A stretch of 64,000 nt of DNA from NCBI RefSeq assembly GCF_037652055.1, contig NZ_JBBKAH010000003.1:558001-622000 (forward strand), given 5' to 3'. Below the pieces are notes generated by a model, which saw only the letters and a program-made list of their open reading frames with translations, did not search any database and was not told the DNA's origin. This stretch comes from Pelagibius sp037652055 (GTDB taxonomy: Bacteria > Pseudomonadota > Alphaproteobacteria > Kiloniellales > Kiloniellaceae). The translations under genes and the position numbers were made by a program. Below, piece after piece: positions 43,395 to 55,182 of this stretch; position 1 is the stretch's first letter, and each line of letters begins with the position of its first letter.

Positions 43395-44136
43395 GGACCT
43401 CGACCGGCTCACCGCCGGCGACATCGCTCCCTACGACCAGTTTCACAGCCGTGGCCACCAGGCGACGGAAGAGCTTGCCGCGCTGCTGAGCCCGCAGGCG
43501 GGCCAGCGGGTGCTCGACCTCGGCTGCGGCATCGGCGGTCCGGCGCGCTGGCTGGCCAGTGAGAGGGGCTGCCAGGTGGTCGGCCTGGACCTGACCGAGG
43601 TCTACTGCCGCACCGCCCGGGAACTCAGCACGCGGGTGCGGCTGGAAAAGCAGACCCGTTTCGTCTGCGCCAACGCCCTCCACCTGCCCTTCGCCTCGGC
43701 CAGCTTCGACCTGGTGTGGACCCAGCACGCCGCCATGAACATCGCCGACAAGGCAAGGCTCTACCGGGAAGTCTCGCGGGTGCTGAAGCCGGGCGGCCGC
43801 TTCGGGCTGTACGACGTCATGGCCGGCGAGGCCGGGGCGCCGCACTTCCCGGTGCCGTGGTCCAGCGCGCCCGAGTGGAGCCACCTGATGCACCCGGCCG
43901 CCGTGCGTGAGGCGATCCTCGCCACCGGCCTGAAGGAACGCCACTGGCGCGACCTCACCGCCGAGGCCAAGGCCTGGAGCGAGAAGGCCGTCGCCTCGCA
44001 ACAGGCAAGCCGGAGTCTGTCCGGCCCGGCCCTCATCCTCGGCCCCGGTTTCATCGAAATGATCGCCAATCTGCGGCGCAGCCTCTTCGAGGACCGCATT
44101 ACCATCGTCCAGGCGGTGTTCGATAAAGCCGGTTAG
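43291..44136 (+). CDS. Class I SAM-dependent methyltransferase (UbiE/glycine methyltransferase-like)
   Basis: A 281-residue methyltransferase. SAM motif I is VLDLGCGIGGPARWLAS, the acidic motif II is VVGLDLTEV, and motif III is VLKPGGRFGLYDVM. The preceding YDQFHSRGHQATEEL is of the type found in small-molecule N-methyltransferases. The start at 43291 has no good ribosome site and sits inside a short ORF (43227-43394) that does. ATG 43306 is an alternative. Substrate unknown. Confidence 0.8.
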   Translation: MLVSPMSPSPSVASHYAREGELTARILSALTAAGKDLDRLTAGDIAPYDQFHSRGHQATEELAALLSPQAGQRVLDLGCGIGGPARWLASERGCQVVGLDLTEVYCRTARELSTRVRLEKQTRFVCANALHLPFASASFDLVWTQHAAMNIADKARLYREVSRVLKPGGRFGLYDVMAGEAGAPHFPVPWSSAPEWSHLMHPAAVREAILATGLKERHWRDLTAEAKAWSEKAVASQQASRSLSGPALILGPGFIEMIANLRRSLFEDRITIVQAVFDKAG

Positions 44137-44180
44137 GCCGGGGCCGGTTGGGCGGGGCGGTTGGGCGGGCGGTTAGGCCC
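44130..44180 (+). repeat. G-rich short tandem repeat with quadruplex potential
   Basis: Four imperfect ~12-bp copies of cggttgggcggg/cggttaggccgg, starting over the methyltransferase stop codon. Five G-runs of 3-4 lie within 44140-44169, with loops of 1 to 6 bases. This is the pattern of a stable intramolecular G-quadruplex on the plus strand. Confidence 0.65.
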
Positions 44181-44200
44181 GAAGGGGATACCCCTTCTTC
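44181..44200 (+). terminator. Short hairpin after the G-rich repeat
   Basis: A 7-bp stem gaagggg with ccccttc (44181-44187 with 44191-44197, loop ata) followed by ttc-rich sequence. Weak terminator candidate for the methyltransferase gene. Confidence 0.35.
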
Positions 44201-44319
44201 TCCGCCGCTTCCTCTTCCTCTCTATTGCGGAAACGGCAACATCGGGCGCTAAATGAACGTGTCGAATGAGCGCCTTGCCACCGCTTACTCATCCTCGCCT
44301 TGAAAAGGGGGACCGCATC

Positions 44320-45159
44320 ATGGCCCTGCCCGCACATGAAACCCGCCCTTTCCTGCAGCGCGGCGCCCAGGGCGTCGAGGTCCAGATCCTGCAGCATCGT
44401 CTGAATCGGATCGGCGCCCTGCTCGACTGCGATGGCGACTTCGGCCGCGGCACCGAATCCGCGGTCGTAGAGGCGCAGCTTCTGGCCGGCCTGCCGGTCA
44501 CCGGCATCGCCGATGCGGATACCTGGGCCTGGCTGGAAAACCAGCCCGATCCCTCGGACAAAATCCCCGTCGAGGCGGTGACCTTCATCGTGAGCGAAGA
44601 GGTCGGCGGCCGGAAGTTCTACGACAAGAACGTTGCCGTGCCGCACTTTCCCGGCGAGGCGAGCGGCGTCACCATCGGCGTGGGCTATGACCTGCGCTTT
44701 CAGGAACCCGACGACTTCGAGGCGGACTGGGAGGGCATCCTGACGCCTCAGCAGATGGCCGTCCTGCGCCCGCACATCGGCAAGGCGGGCAGCGCCGCCG
44801 CCGTCGCGGCGCTCGGCGATCTGCGCATCCCCTTTCACGCAGCCTGGCGGGTCTTCGTGAAGCGTGCCCTGCCGCGCGGCATCCAGCAGACCGAGAACTG
44901 CTACGGCGACCTGTCGCGGCTGCCGCCGCTGTGCCGCGGCGCCCTGGTCAGTTTGGTCTACAACCGCGGCACCAAGCTGACCGGCGACTCGCGGCGCGAA
45001 ATGAAAGCGATCCGCGACCACATCGATGCCGGCAACCTGGACAGGGTGGCCGCGGAATTCGAGAGCATGAAGCGCCTGTGGCCCGGCAGCGAGGGCCTGC
45101 GCAAGCGCCGCGACAAGGAAGCCGAGATGTGGCGGAACGGACTGGCGGAGATCGCCTGA
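44320..45159 (+). CDS. Peptidoglycan-binding and lysozyme-like protein
   Basis: A 279-residue protein. Residues about 12-70 form a PG_binding_1 domain (GAQGVEVQILQHRLNRIG, GDFGRGTESAVVEAQ, TWAWLE). Residues about 85 onward resemble a phage-lysozyme/pesticin fold: IVSEEVGGRKFYDKN with the catalytic Glu in the EE pair, then VTIGVGYDL and CRGALVSLVYNRG. There is no signal peptide, unlike housekeeping amidases, so export would need a holin or other route. GGGGGA is upstream. Confidence 0.75.
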   Translation: MALPAHETRPFLQRGAQGVEVQILQHRLNRIGALLDCDGDFGRGTESAVVEAQLLAGLPVTGIADADTWAWLENQPDPSDKIPVEAVTFIVSEEVGGRKFYDKNVAVPHFPGEASGVTIGVGYDLRFQEPDDFEADWEGILTPQQMAVLRPHIGKAGSAAAVAALGDLRIPFHAAWRVFVKRALPRGIQQTENCYGDLSRLPPLCRGALVSLVYNRGTKLTGDSRREMKAIRDHIDAGNLDRVAAEFESMKRLWPGSEGLRKRRDKEAEMWRNGLAEIA

Positions 45160-45184
45160 GTCGCGGCTGACCCCCCGCGCCCCG

Positions 45185-45208
45185 GCCCTCTCCCCTTGGG
45201 GAGAGGGC
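45185..45208. terminator. Bidirectional hairpin between convergent genes
   Basis: An 11-bp perfect stem gccctctcccc with ggggagagggc and a 2-base loop, between the convergent lysozyme-like and ppdK genes. The sequence is of the common alphaproteobacterial intergenic repeat type (ccctctcccc...ggggagaggg). It lacks a T-run. Confidence 0.55.
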
Positions 45209-45243
45209 GGGACCGGCGGCAGCGCGGGGGTGAAGTGTTGCTG

Positions 45244-47913
<2,670 letters not shown>

Positions 47914-47994
47914 TGTCTGCCTTCCGATCCCTGCCAGTTGCTCAATCGAGACTCGCCTGCTCAATACGGGCTGCTTCCACGCCGCCTCTTCACC

Positions 47995-50085
47995 TTAGCC
48001 TTCGATCTTGGAGAAATCCGCGACTTCTGCCAGCGTCGCACCGATGGCACTCAGCAGCTGAAGCCGATTCTCCCGCAATTCCGAGGCTTCCGCGTTCACC
48101 GTCACATGGTCGAAAAAGGCATCGACCGGCTGGCGCAGCTGCGCGATCGCCGCCATGGCGGCGGTAAAGTCCTCGGAACTTAACGCGATTTGCGCACCCT
48201 TGGATGCATCGCCGAGGTGAGAAAATAGTGTCTTCTCCTCGGGCTGCTGCAGCGCCGCCGCCGCGACGCCGCCGTCGTAGGCACGCTTATCTTTCTTCTC
48301 CTCGATGCGGACGATGTTCGCGGCACGCCGATAGGCGACCAGCAGATTGGAACCATCGTCCGTTTCCAGGAAGCTGCGCAATGCCTCGACCCGCGCGAGC
48401 AACCGCAAGAGGTCGTCCTCCGCCCCCGTGGCCATCACCGCGGTGATGAGGTCGTGGCGCACGCCCTGGTCGCGCAGCACCACCTTCAGGCGCTCGCCGA
48501 AGAAGTCCAGGAGACTGCCGGAGATGTCTGGGGCCGAGAGACCGGTGTATTCGCTCTGGGCCGCGGCGAAGACCTTGGTCAGCGGCAGGCGCAGCTTGTT
48601 CTCGACGATGAGACGGATGACGCCCAGGGCGGCGCGGCGCAGCGCGTAGGGGTCCTTGGAGCCGGTCGGCTTCTCGTCGATCATCCAGAAGCCGGCCAGG
48701 GTGTCGATCTTGTCGGCCAGGGCGACGCAGACGCTGACCGGCGCCGAAGGACAGGCATCGTTGGGCCCAAGCGGCTGATAGTGCTGCGCGATGGCGTCGG
48801 CCACTGCCGGCGCCTCGCCGTCATTGAGGGCGTAGTAGCGCCCCATGATGCCCTGCAACTCAGGGAACTCGCCGACCATGCCGGTGGTGAGATCCGCCTT
48901 GGCCAGGCGCGCGGCGGAGCGCGCCTCGTCGCGGTCGGCGCCGGGCACGTACTTGCTGATCTCGGCGGCCAGAGTCTCGAGGCGCGAAACTTTGTCGGCC
49001 ACAGTGCCGAGCTTCGCGTGGAACACGATGTCCTTCAGCGCCGGCACCCGTGCCGACAGCGGCTTCTCGCGGTCCTGGTCCCAAAAGAAACGGGCATCGG
49101 CGAGGCGCGCGCGCAGCACGCGCTCGTTGCCGGCGACGATGGTCTTGGCCCGCGCGCTGCCTTCCGGTGCCTCCATGTTGGCGACGAAGAGGAATCGGTC
49201 GGCGAGGCCGCCCTCGGCCCGCTCCGTCGAGAAGTATTTCTGATGGCTGCGCATCGAGGTGGAAAGCACCTCGCCCGGCAGATCCATGAAGGTCTCGCCG
49301 ATGCGGCCCATCAGCACCTGCGGCCACTCCACGAGACCGGTCACCTCGTCCAAGAGACCCTGGTCGTCCTTCACCGTCACGCCGGCGCTCTTGGCCAGCG
49401 CCGCCGCCTGCTCGGCGATCATACGGCGGCGCTCGGCGGGCTCGAGGATCACCTTTGCGGCGGCGAGCTTCTGCTTGTAGTCGGCGAAGCCCGACACCTC
49501 GAACGCATCCGGCGCCAGGAAGCGGTGGCCTTGCGTTGAATTGCCGAATACCACCGCGCGTCCCTCACCCATCGCGAGACTGCCCTTCAGCGGCTTGCCG
49601 TCGAAGACCGCGACGATGCCGTGCAGCGGCCGCACCCAGCGTTGGCTGTCGCCGGCCCAGCGCATCGACTTCGGCCACGGCAGCTCGGCAAAGATTTTGC
49701 TCAGGGTCTCAGGCAGCACCTCGGCGGTCGCACGGCCGGCGACCTTGCGCACGACGAAATAGAACGGCCCCTTGTCGGTCTCGCGCAGCTCGGCTTCTTT
49801 ATCCAGCGACTTGATGCCGTTGGCCTTCATGAAGCCCTGGATCGCCTGGGCGGGAGCGCCGTACTTCGGACCCTTCTTCTCTTCGGTCACGTCAGGCTGC
49901 TGCGTCGGCAGGCCGCCGATCACGAGCGCCAGGCGGCGCGGCGTCGCGTAGGCTTGCGCCGCGTCGAAAGAGAGGTTGGCAGCCTTCAACGCCTCGGTGA
50001 CGAGGCGTTTCAGGTCGTCGGCGGCGCGCGCCTGCATGCGCGCGGGGATTTCCTCGGAGAACAGCTCGATCAGCAGTTCGGCCAT
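47995..50085 (-). CDS. glyS: Glycyl-tRNA synthetase beta subunit
   Basis: A 696-residue subunit needed for tRNA recognition in the bacterial two-subunit glycyl-tRNA synthetase. The start MAELLIELFSEEIPARMQ is diagnostic, as are YATPRRLALVIGGLP and SVCVALADKIDTLAGFW. ATG 50085 overlaps the glyQ stop by one base (ATGA-like), so translation is coupled. Confidence 0.95.
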   Translation of the reverse strand: MAELLIELFSEEIPARMQARAADDLKRLVTEALKAANLSFDAAQAYATPRRLALVIGGLPTQQPDVTEEKKGPKYGAPAQAIQGFMKANGIKSLDKEAELRETDKGPFYFVVRKVAGRATAEVLPETLSKIFAELPWPKSMRWAGDSQRWVRPLHGIVAVFDGKPLKGSLAMGEGRAVVFGNSTQGHRFLAPDAFEVSGFADYKQKLAAAKVILEPAERRRMIAEQAAALAKSAGVTVKDDQGLLDEVTGLVEWPQVLMGRIGETFMDLPGEVLSTSMRSHQKYFSTERAEGGLADRFLFVANMEAPEGSARAKTIVAGNERVLRARLADARFFWDQDREKPLSARVPALKDIVFHAKLGTVADKVSRLETLAAEISKYVPGADRDEARSAARLAKADLTTGMVGEFPELQGIMGRYYALNDGEAPAVADAIAQHYQPLGPNDACPSAPVSVCVALADKIDTLAGFWMIDEKPTGSKDPYALRRAALGVIRLIVENKLRLPLTKVFAAAQSEYTGLSAPDISGSLLDFFGERLKVVLRDQGVRHDLITAVMATGAEDDLLRLLARVEALRSFLETDDGSNLLVAYRRAANIVRIEEKKDKRAYDGGVAAAALQQPEEKTLFSHLGDASKGAQIALSSEDFTAAMAAIAQLRQPVDAFFDHVTVNAEASELRENRLQLLSAIGATLAEVADFSKIEG

Positions 50086-50996
50086 CACCTGGTCCCGCCG
50101 TTTTGCGTCGCCACCCAGGCCTCGCAGCAGGCCTTGGCCAGCGCGCGCACGCGCCCGATATAGGCCTGGCGTTCCGTGACGGAGATCACGCCGCGCGCGT
50201 CGAGCAGGTTGAAGACGTGGCTCGCCTTCATGCACTGGTCATAGGCCGGCAGCGGCATCGGTCGCCCCTTGTCCGCGCCGAACTTCAGGATCGCCTGGCA
50301 TTCCGCCTCGGCGTCCTTGAAGTGCTGGAACAGGATGTCGGTCGTCGCGATCTCGAAGTTGAAGGCGGAGAACTGCTGCTCGGAGGCCAGGTAGACGTCA
50401 CCGTAGGTCTTGCCGCCCTGGTCCTTTGGGACCCCGTCCCAGTCGAGGTCGTAGACGTTCTCGACGCCCTGCACATACATGATGAGGCGTTCCAGGCCGT
50501 AGGTCAGCTCGGTGGAGACCGGATTGCAGTCGATGCCGCCGACCTGCTGAAAATAGGTGAACTGGCTGACCTCCATGCCGTCGCACCAGACCTCCCAGCC
50601 CAGGCCCCAGGCGCCCAGCGTCGGGCTTTCCCAGTCGTCCTCGACGAAGCGGATGTCGTGCGCCAGCGGGTCGATGCCGATCGCCCTCAGCGAGTCCAGG
50701 TAGAGCTCCTGGCTGTTCGGCGGCGAGGGCTTCAGGATGACCTGGAACTGGTAGTAGTGCTGCAGCCGGTTGGGGTTTTCGCCGTAGCGCCCGTCGGTGG
50801 GCCGGCGCGAGGGCTGCACATAGGCCGCCTTCCAGCTGCCCGGACCCAGGGCGCGCAGGGTCGTCGCCGGATGGAAAGTGCCCGCCCCGACCTCCAGGTC
50901 GTAGGGCTGCAGGATGACGCAACCCTGCCGCGCCCAGAAGTCCTGCAGGCGGAGGATGAGGCGCTGAAAGCAGGTTTCCGGATCGGCGTGGGACAT
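50085..50996 (-). CDS. glyQ: Glycyl-tRNA synthetase alpha subunit
   Basis: A 303-residue catalytic subunit. LILRLQDFWARQGCVILQPYD at the start, AYVQPSRRPTDGRYGENPNRL and QYYQFQVILKPSP are conserved class II features. The ATG at 50996 follows non-conserved upstream sequence. First gene of a glyQ-glyS pair. Confidence 0.95.
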   Translation of the reverse strand: MSHADPETCFQRLILRLQDFWARQGCVILQPYDLEVGAGTFHPATTLRALGPGSWKAAYVQPSRRPTDGRYGENPNRLQHYYQFQVILKPSPPNSQELYLDSLRAIGIDPLAHDIRFVEDDWESPTLGAWGLGWEVWCDGMEVSQFTYFQQVGGIDCNPVSTELTYGLERLIMYVQGVENVYDLDWDGVPKDQGGKTYGDVYLASEQQFSAFNFEIATTDILFQHFKDAEAECQAILKFGADKGRPMPLPAYDQCMKASHVFNLLDARGVISVTERQAYIGRVRALAKACCEAWVATQNGGTR

Positions 50997-51175
50997 CGGG
51001 GGTTCGGGCGTTTTTCTTGAGGTCTCGCAGCATGCTGCAGCGCGAAACGCGGGCCGCACCTTAGCGGGGCCCCTACCCTGAATCAAGCAAAGGGATCGGC
51101 ATACAAACAAGGCCGGTGCCGCCCGAAGCCGGGCCCGCGCCATTAACCTTCATGGAGTCTGGAGTGGCGGTGGAC

Positions 51176-51445
51176 CTAGACCTTGCGGCCGCAGCTGCAG
51201 GTGCTGCCGGCGCGCACGTAAGCGCCGCAGGAGGGACAGGGGACCAGGTCCTCGACGGCGACCTTGCCGCCTTTCTGCGCGCCTTTGTCGGCCTTCTTGG
51301 CCGGGCGGGCGCCCTGCGCCTCGCGCAGCTTCGCCTCCTCCGCGCGCTGCTTCTGCAGCCTGCCGAGGAACTTGAAGCCGTACCACACCGCGGCCACGAT
51401 GGCGGCGAGAACGATCAGCTTTTGCATGGAGGGCAGTCCGAACAT
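51176..51445 (-). CDS. Small membrane-anchored zinc-ribbon protein
   Basis: An 89-residue protein with one N-terminal helix (LIVLAAIVAAVWYGFKFL), a charged middle (KKADKGAQKGGK) and a C-terminal zinc ribbon CPSCG...CSCG. It lies between the S49 protease gene and glyQ on the same strand. Such proteins often anchor or assist a partner, possibly the neighbouring protease; that is inference. Confidence 0.75.
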   Translation of the reverse strand: MFGLPSMQKLIVLAAIVAAVWYGFKFLGRLQKQRAEEAKLREAQGARPAKKADKGAQKGGKVAVEDLVPCPSCGAYVRAGSTCSCGRKV

Positions 51446-51493
51446 GGCGGCATTAAGCGTGGCGGGAGGGGTGAGGTCAACAGCCGGCTAAAC

Positions 51494-52381
51494 CTAGAGG
51501 CCGAAGCGCGACCACAACGCGCGCTCCTCCACCGCGGCGATGACTCCGGAGGCCCAGTCTTCCGGCGCCGGGAAGCCGCCCGCCCAGGGCACAAGGCCGC
51601 TGTCGCTGCGCCCGCGCCCGATCCCAAGGCGCCGCAGCAACCGCTTGGGACCCTGGATGCGGCGCAGGCGCACGCGCTTGCCAAAGCGGTCACGCAGCAC
51701 CTGGCGCAGTTCACCTACGGAATCGGCAAGCCCCAGTTCCACGGCCTTGCCGCCGGCCCAGAACTCGCCGCTGAACAGTACCGACTCCTCGGCCTTCAGG
51801 CGGTGGCCGCGGCGGTCGCGCACCATGTCCTTGAAGACCGTGTGCAGATCCTGCTGCAATGCCTTGATGCGGGAAACATCCTCCGGATCTTCCGGGCGGA
51901 AGGGATCGAGCATCGACTTGCGCTCGCCCGCGGTGTAGAGGCGCCGCTCGATACCCGCCTTCTCCATCAGCCCCGTGAAGCCGAAACCGGCGGTGATGAC
52001 CCCGATCGAGCCCACGATGGAAGTCGGCTGCACGAAGATCTCGTCGGCGGCGCAGGCCAGCCAGTAACCGCCGGAGGCCGCCACGTCCTCGCAGAAGGCG
52101 AGCACCGGAATCTCCTTTTCCCGGGCGAGGTCGCGGATGCGCTTGGCAATGAGGGCCGACTGTGCGGGCGAACCGCCCGGCGAGTTCACCACCAGGGCGA
52201 CCGCCTTCAAGTGCTTCTGGACGAAGGCGCGCTCGATCAGCGGTTCGACGCTGGCCAGACTCATGCCGCTGCGCAGCGGGCCGAAGCCGCCGATGGTGCC
52301 GGTCAGCCGCAGCACGGCGACCTCCGGCCGCGGCCGGCGCAGCCCTTCGAAGGTCAGGAGGCTCCAGATCGTACGAAACAT
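51494..52381 (-). CDS. S49 family serine peptidase (SppA-like)
   Basis: A 295-residue signal-peptide-peptidase-type protease. The nucleophile Ser is in DVAASGGYWLACAADE and the general-base Lys in AGERKSMLD; NSPGGSPAQS is the oxyanion region. The short single-domain length matches SohB/SppA of alphaproteobacteria. No clear N-terminal signal peptide is seen. Followed by the zinc-ribbon gene. Confidence 0.88.
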   Translation of the reverse strand: MFRTIWSLLTFEGLRRPRPEVAVLRLTGTIGGFGPLRSGMSLASVEPLIERAFVQKHLKAVALVVNSPGGSPAQSALIAKRIRDLAREKEIPVLAFCEDVAASGGYWLACAADEIFVQPTSIVGSIGVITAGFGFTGLMEKAGIERRLYTAGERKSMLDPFRPEDPEDVSRIKALQQDLHTVFKDMVRDRRGHRLKAEESVLFSGEFWAGGKAVELGLADSVGELRQVLRDRFGKRVRLRRIQGPKRLLRRLGIGRGRSDSGLVPWAGGFPAPEDWASGVIAAVEERALWSRFGL

Positions 52382-52525
52382 GCCGGGAGAAACGTCCTTC
52401 TCAATTACTTACCTGTTATCGGGTTGGACCCCGCGGACTGCATAACATTCCACGATAAGCTGAGGCCAGCCCGCCGTATGCGGGCCCCATTACTTATGGT
52501 CGTGTATTACTTAGGGGCCTGACCG

Positions 52526-53317
52526 TCAAAGATCGAGCCCCCGGGCGTCGCGCAGCACGGCCTCGGCAGCCGGCGTAAAGCCGCCGCCGGCATCGTGCAG
52601 AACCAGCCCGGCAAGAAAGCGCAGCGGTCCGGCACTGCCCTTGCGGGCCTGCACCAGCACCCGCTTGGCGTTTTCCCCCTGGCGCGGCCACAGCGGAAAG
52701 ACGGCGAGGTCACCACAGGCGGGCGGCAGCAGGGCGAGCAGGCGGTCCAGCCGGTCGGCGCGGTGGATCACCGTCAGGCTGCCGCGCGGGCGCAGCAGGC
52801 CCAGGGCGCAGGTGATCCAGGCGGCGAGGTTCGCAGGCCCCTCCACCGTGGCAATCCGACGCATCTCGTGGGCCGAAACCCGCGCCGCACCGGATTCCAG
52901 ATAGGGCGGGTTCAGCATGACGTGGTCGAAGCCGCCGGGAATTAGCGCGGCAGGCGGCGCCGTCACGTCACCCAGCACCACTGCCAGGCGATCGCTGCAT
53001 CCGTTGAGGATGGCATTCTGGATGGCCAGATCAGCGAGCGGCGCCTGTAACTCCAGTCCGCTCACCCGGGCCCCCGGCACCCGCGCCAAGAGGCAAAGAC
53101 CGGCGGTCGCCACGCCGCAACCGAGGTCGGCGACGCTGTCGCCGGCCGCAGCCGGGATCGCGGCGGCGAGCAGCACCGGGTCGATGGCCGCACGGTAACC
53201 TGCGGCCGGCTGGCGCAACCGCAGACGCCCGCCCAGGAAAGCATCCTCGGTGAGCGCGGCGTCGGCGAAATCACCGGTATTCCGGCCAGCGGCGTCGCGG
53301 GGCGGCAGCAGGGTCAT
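52526..53317 (-). CDS. TrmN6-like tRNA (adenine-N6) methyltransferase
   Basis: A 263-residue SAM-dependent N-methyltransferase. Motif I is VADLGCGVATAGLCLLA and the catalytic NPPY is in DHVMLNPPYLES, as in TrmN6/YfiC, which methylates A37 of tRNA1(Val). RQGENAKRVLVQARK resembles the PG-A-KR end region of that family. Its start overlaps the DUF2007 stop by 4 bp. Confidence 0.82.
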   Translation of the reverse strand: MTLLPPRDAAGRNTGDFADAALTEDAFLGGRLRLRQPAAGYRAAIDPVLLAAAIPAAAGDSVADLGCGVATAGLCLLARVPGARVSGLELQAPLADLAIQNAILNGCSDRLAVVLGDVTAPPAALIPGGFDHVMLNPPYLESGAARVSAHEMRRIATVEGPANLAAWITCALGLLRPRGSLTVIHRADRLDRLLALLPPACGDLAVFPLWPRQGENAKRVLVQARKGSAGPLRFLAGLVLHDAGGGFTPAAEAVLRDARGLDL

Positions 53318-53532
53318 TGGATCAACGCCCCCTCTCCCGCATCGCGCAGCACGCCCTGGGCGCGCGGCAGGTCTTCATCCGCCACCATCAGGCGGCGCGG
53401 CAGGATACCGATCGAGCCCTCCAGGATGCTGGTGTGGAGATCCAACACCACGCAGCCGATCCCGGCGTCCGCCAGCAAGGCTTCGACCCAGGAGAGCTTC
53501 ACGACATCGTTGGTGCGCAGCAATTCTTTCAT
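53314..53532 (-). CDS. DUF2007 family small protein
   Basis: A 72-residue protein beginning MKELLRTNDVVKLSWVEALL, with LLADAGIGCVVLD and IGILPRRLMVADEDL. This is the putative signal-transducing DUF2007 pattern, often next to the TrmN6-like gene in Rhodospirillales. Overlap of 4 bp with the next gene indicates coupling. Confidence 0.82.
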   Translation of the reverse strand: MKELLRTNDVVKLSWVEALLADAGIGCVVLDLHTSILEGSIGILPRRLMVADEDLPRAQGVLRDAGEGALIQ

Positions 53533-53596
53533 CGTGGGGTTTCTTATAGCGCGTTTCGTCGCAGCTGTTGCCTATCGTCGCAGCGGGGTATCGGGC

Positions 53597-53624
53597 TTGA
53601 CCGTTCCGCGGTTCAACCTATGCT
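53597..53624 (+). promoter_or_regulatory. Candidate sigma70 promoter for the polyprenyl synthase gene
   Basis: TTGACC (53597-53602), a 16-bp spacer and TATGCT (53619-53624) precede the gene at 53784 in the divergent 251-bp intergenic region. Based on pattern match only. Confidence 0.4.
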
Positions 53625-53783
53625 GCCACAAAGGTTTGCCGGGTGCTTGCAGTTTGCCGGCCATGGCCGGTGCGACGAACTTGCGCTGGGCAAACCGCAG
53701 CCCCGGCCTAGTTCAATTGGAGGCCGGCGTAGTTCAGACTTGGCCCGTTCAAGCCGGCCAAGAGGTGCGGGCAGGAGGGCGCC

Positions 53784-54851
53784 GTGGGCCGCGCGCCCAA
53801 GGCCCTGGAAAAGCGTGAGGGGTGTGTCTTGGCGCTGGCCGCCGAACTCGACAAACAGGCGAAAGGGCCGGCGAACGGCGGCCTGGAGCCGCTGAGCCGC
53901 TTGGTGGCGGACGACCTGCAGGCGGTCAACCGCCTGATCGTCCGCCATATGCATTCACCCGTGGCGCTGATTCCCCAGCTGGCGAGCCATATCATCGCCG
54001 CCGGCGGCAAGCGGCTGCGCCCCATGCTGACCCTCGCCTCGGCAAGCCTGTGCGGCTATTCGGGCGAGCGCCATCTGGGCCTCGCCGCCTGCGTCGAATT
54101 CATCCACACCGCGACGCTGCTGCACGACGACGTGGTCGACGCCAGCGACCTGCGGCGGGGCCTCGCGACAGCCAACGCCGTCTGGGGCAACAAGCCGAGC
54201 GTGCTGGTCGGCGACTTTCTGTTCAGCCGGGCTTTCCAGCTGATGACCGCCGACGGCTCCCTCGACGTCCTGCGCATCCTCTCGGACGCCTCGGCGGTGA
54301 TCGCCGAGGGCGAGGTGCTGCAGCTGATGACCGCCAACGACATCTCATCCGACGAGACCGCGTACATGCAGGTGATCGAGGCCAAGACCGCCGCCCTGTT
54401 CGCTGCGGCTTGCCGTATCGGCGCCGTGGTGGCCGACCGCCCGGCGGCCGAGGAAGCCGCCCTGGAGCGCTTCGGCAGCGGCTTCGGCATCGCCTTCCAG
54501 CTGGTCGACGACGTGCTGGACTACTCGGCCCTGCAGGCCGAACTGGGCAAAGCCGTGGGCGACGATTTCCGCGACGGCAAGATCACCCTGCCCGTGGTAT
54601 TGGCCGTCCAGCGGGCGGACGAGGCCGAGCGGGCGTTCTGGCGGCGCTGCCTGGAGGACCAGGACCAGCGCGACGGCGACCTGGAGCAGGCCATCGACTA
54701 CATGCAGCGCCATGACGCGCTGGCCGACGCCATGGCGCGGGCCCGCGAATACGGTGCCTCGGCCCGCCAGGCCCTGGAGAGCTTCCCGGACAGCGCGGCC
54801 AAGGAGGCCCTGCTCGAGGTGGTCGATTTCTGCGTCGACCGGGCCTACTGA
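53784..54851 (+). CDS. ispB: Polyprenyl diphosphate synthase (octaprenyl type)
   Basis: A 355-residue trans-isoprenyl synthase that makes the side chain of ubiquinone. The first Asp-rich motif is LLHDDVVDASDLRRG and the second is LVDDVLDY; GGKRLRPMLTLA is also typical. The GTG start at 53784 has AGGAGG five bases upstream; a TTG at 53829 is an alternative. Side-chain length (likely 8-10 units) cannot be read from sequence with certainty. Confidence 0.9.
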   Translation: MGRAPKALEKREGCVLALAAELDKQAKGPANGGLEPLSRLVADDLQAVNRLIVRHMHSPVALIPQLASHIIAAGGKRLRPMLTLASASLCGYSGERHLGLAACVEFIHTATLLHDDVVDASDLRRGLATANAVWGNKPSVLVGDFLFSRAFQLMTADGSLDVLRILSDASAVIAEGEVLQLMTANDISSDETAYMQVIEAKTAALFAAACRIGAVVADRPAAEEAALERFGSGFGIAFQLVDDVLDYSALQAELGKAVGDDFRDGKITLPVVLAVQRADEAERAFWRRCLEDQDQRDGDLEQAIDYMQRHDALADAMARAREYGASARQALESFPDSAAKEALLEVVDFCVDRAY

Positions 54852-54869
54852 CCGGCCGGCCGAATCTCT

Positions 54870-54884
54870 AGGGCAATAAGCCCT
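54870..54884. promoter_or_regulatory. Fifth copy of the GGGCA-type palindrome
   Basis: agggcaataagccct is an inverted repeat similar to the four operators upstream (outer GGGC/GCCC arms and central AT). It overlaps the last codon and stop of the HTH gene and lies between it and the end of the polyprenyl synthase gene. Confidence 0.45.
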
Positions 54885-55140
54885 AAAAATCCTCCTGAAT
54901 GGTCTGCCGCCACTCGCCGAGCCACGACAGCTCGTCGAGGAAAACCATGAGCTTCACGCACAGCGCCACCGGGTGTGGGATCCTTGCCTTTCCCGAGGCC
55001 CAGCGGCGCACCGTCCGGTCGTTCACCCTCAGCTCCTTCGACAGCGCGGTTTGCCAGCGCCCCGCTCCGTAGAGGCGGGTGCAAAGCTCGCGCAGCTGCT
55101 CGGCCGTCATGGCCTCTTCGTCATCCGTGGTTTCGGGCAC
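54883..55140 (-). CDS. Small helix-turn-helix DNA-binding protein
   Basis: An 85-residue protein. TAEQLRELCTRLYGAGRWQ leads into a helix-turn-helix, ALSKELRVNDRTVRRWASGK, followed by IPHPVALCVKLMVFL and an acidic tail. The pattern is that of XRE/YdaS-like repressors. The GTG start at 55140 has GAGGA upstream; ATG 55110 is too close to its AAGAGG. The gene is flanked on its promoter side by at least four palindromic repeats, which strongly suggests self-regulation. Neighbours give no further hint of role. Confidence 0.78.
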   Translation of the reverse strand: MPETTDDEEAMTAEQLRELCTRLYGAGRWQTALSKELRVNDRTVRRWASGKARIPHPVALCVKLMVFLDELSWLGEWRQTIQEDF

Positions 55141-55182
55141 CGCGATCCGTCCTCATTTCAGCGTCGCATTCCCAAGAGTATA

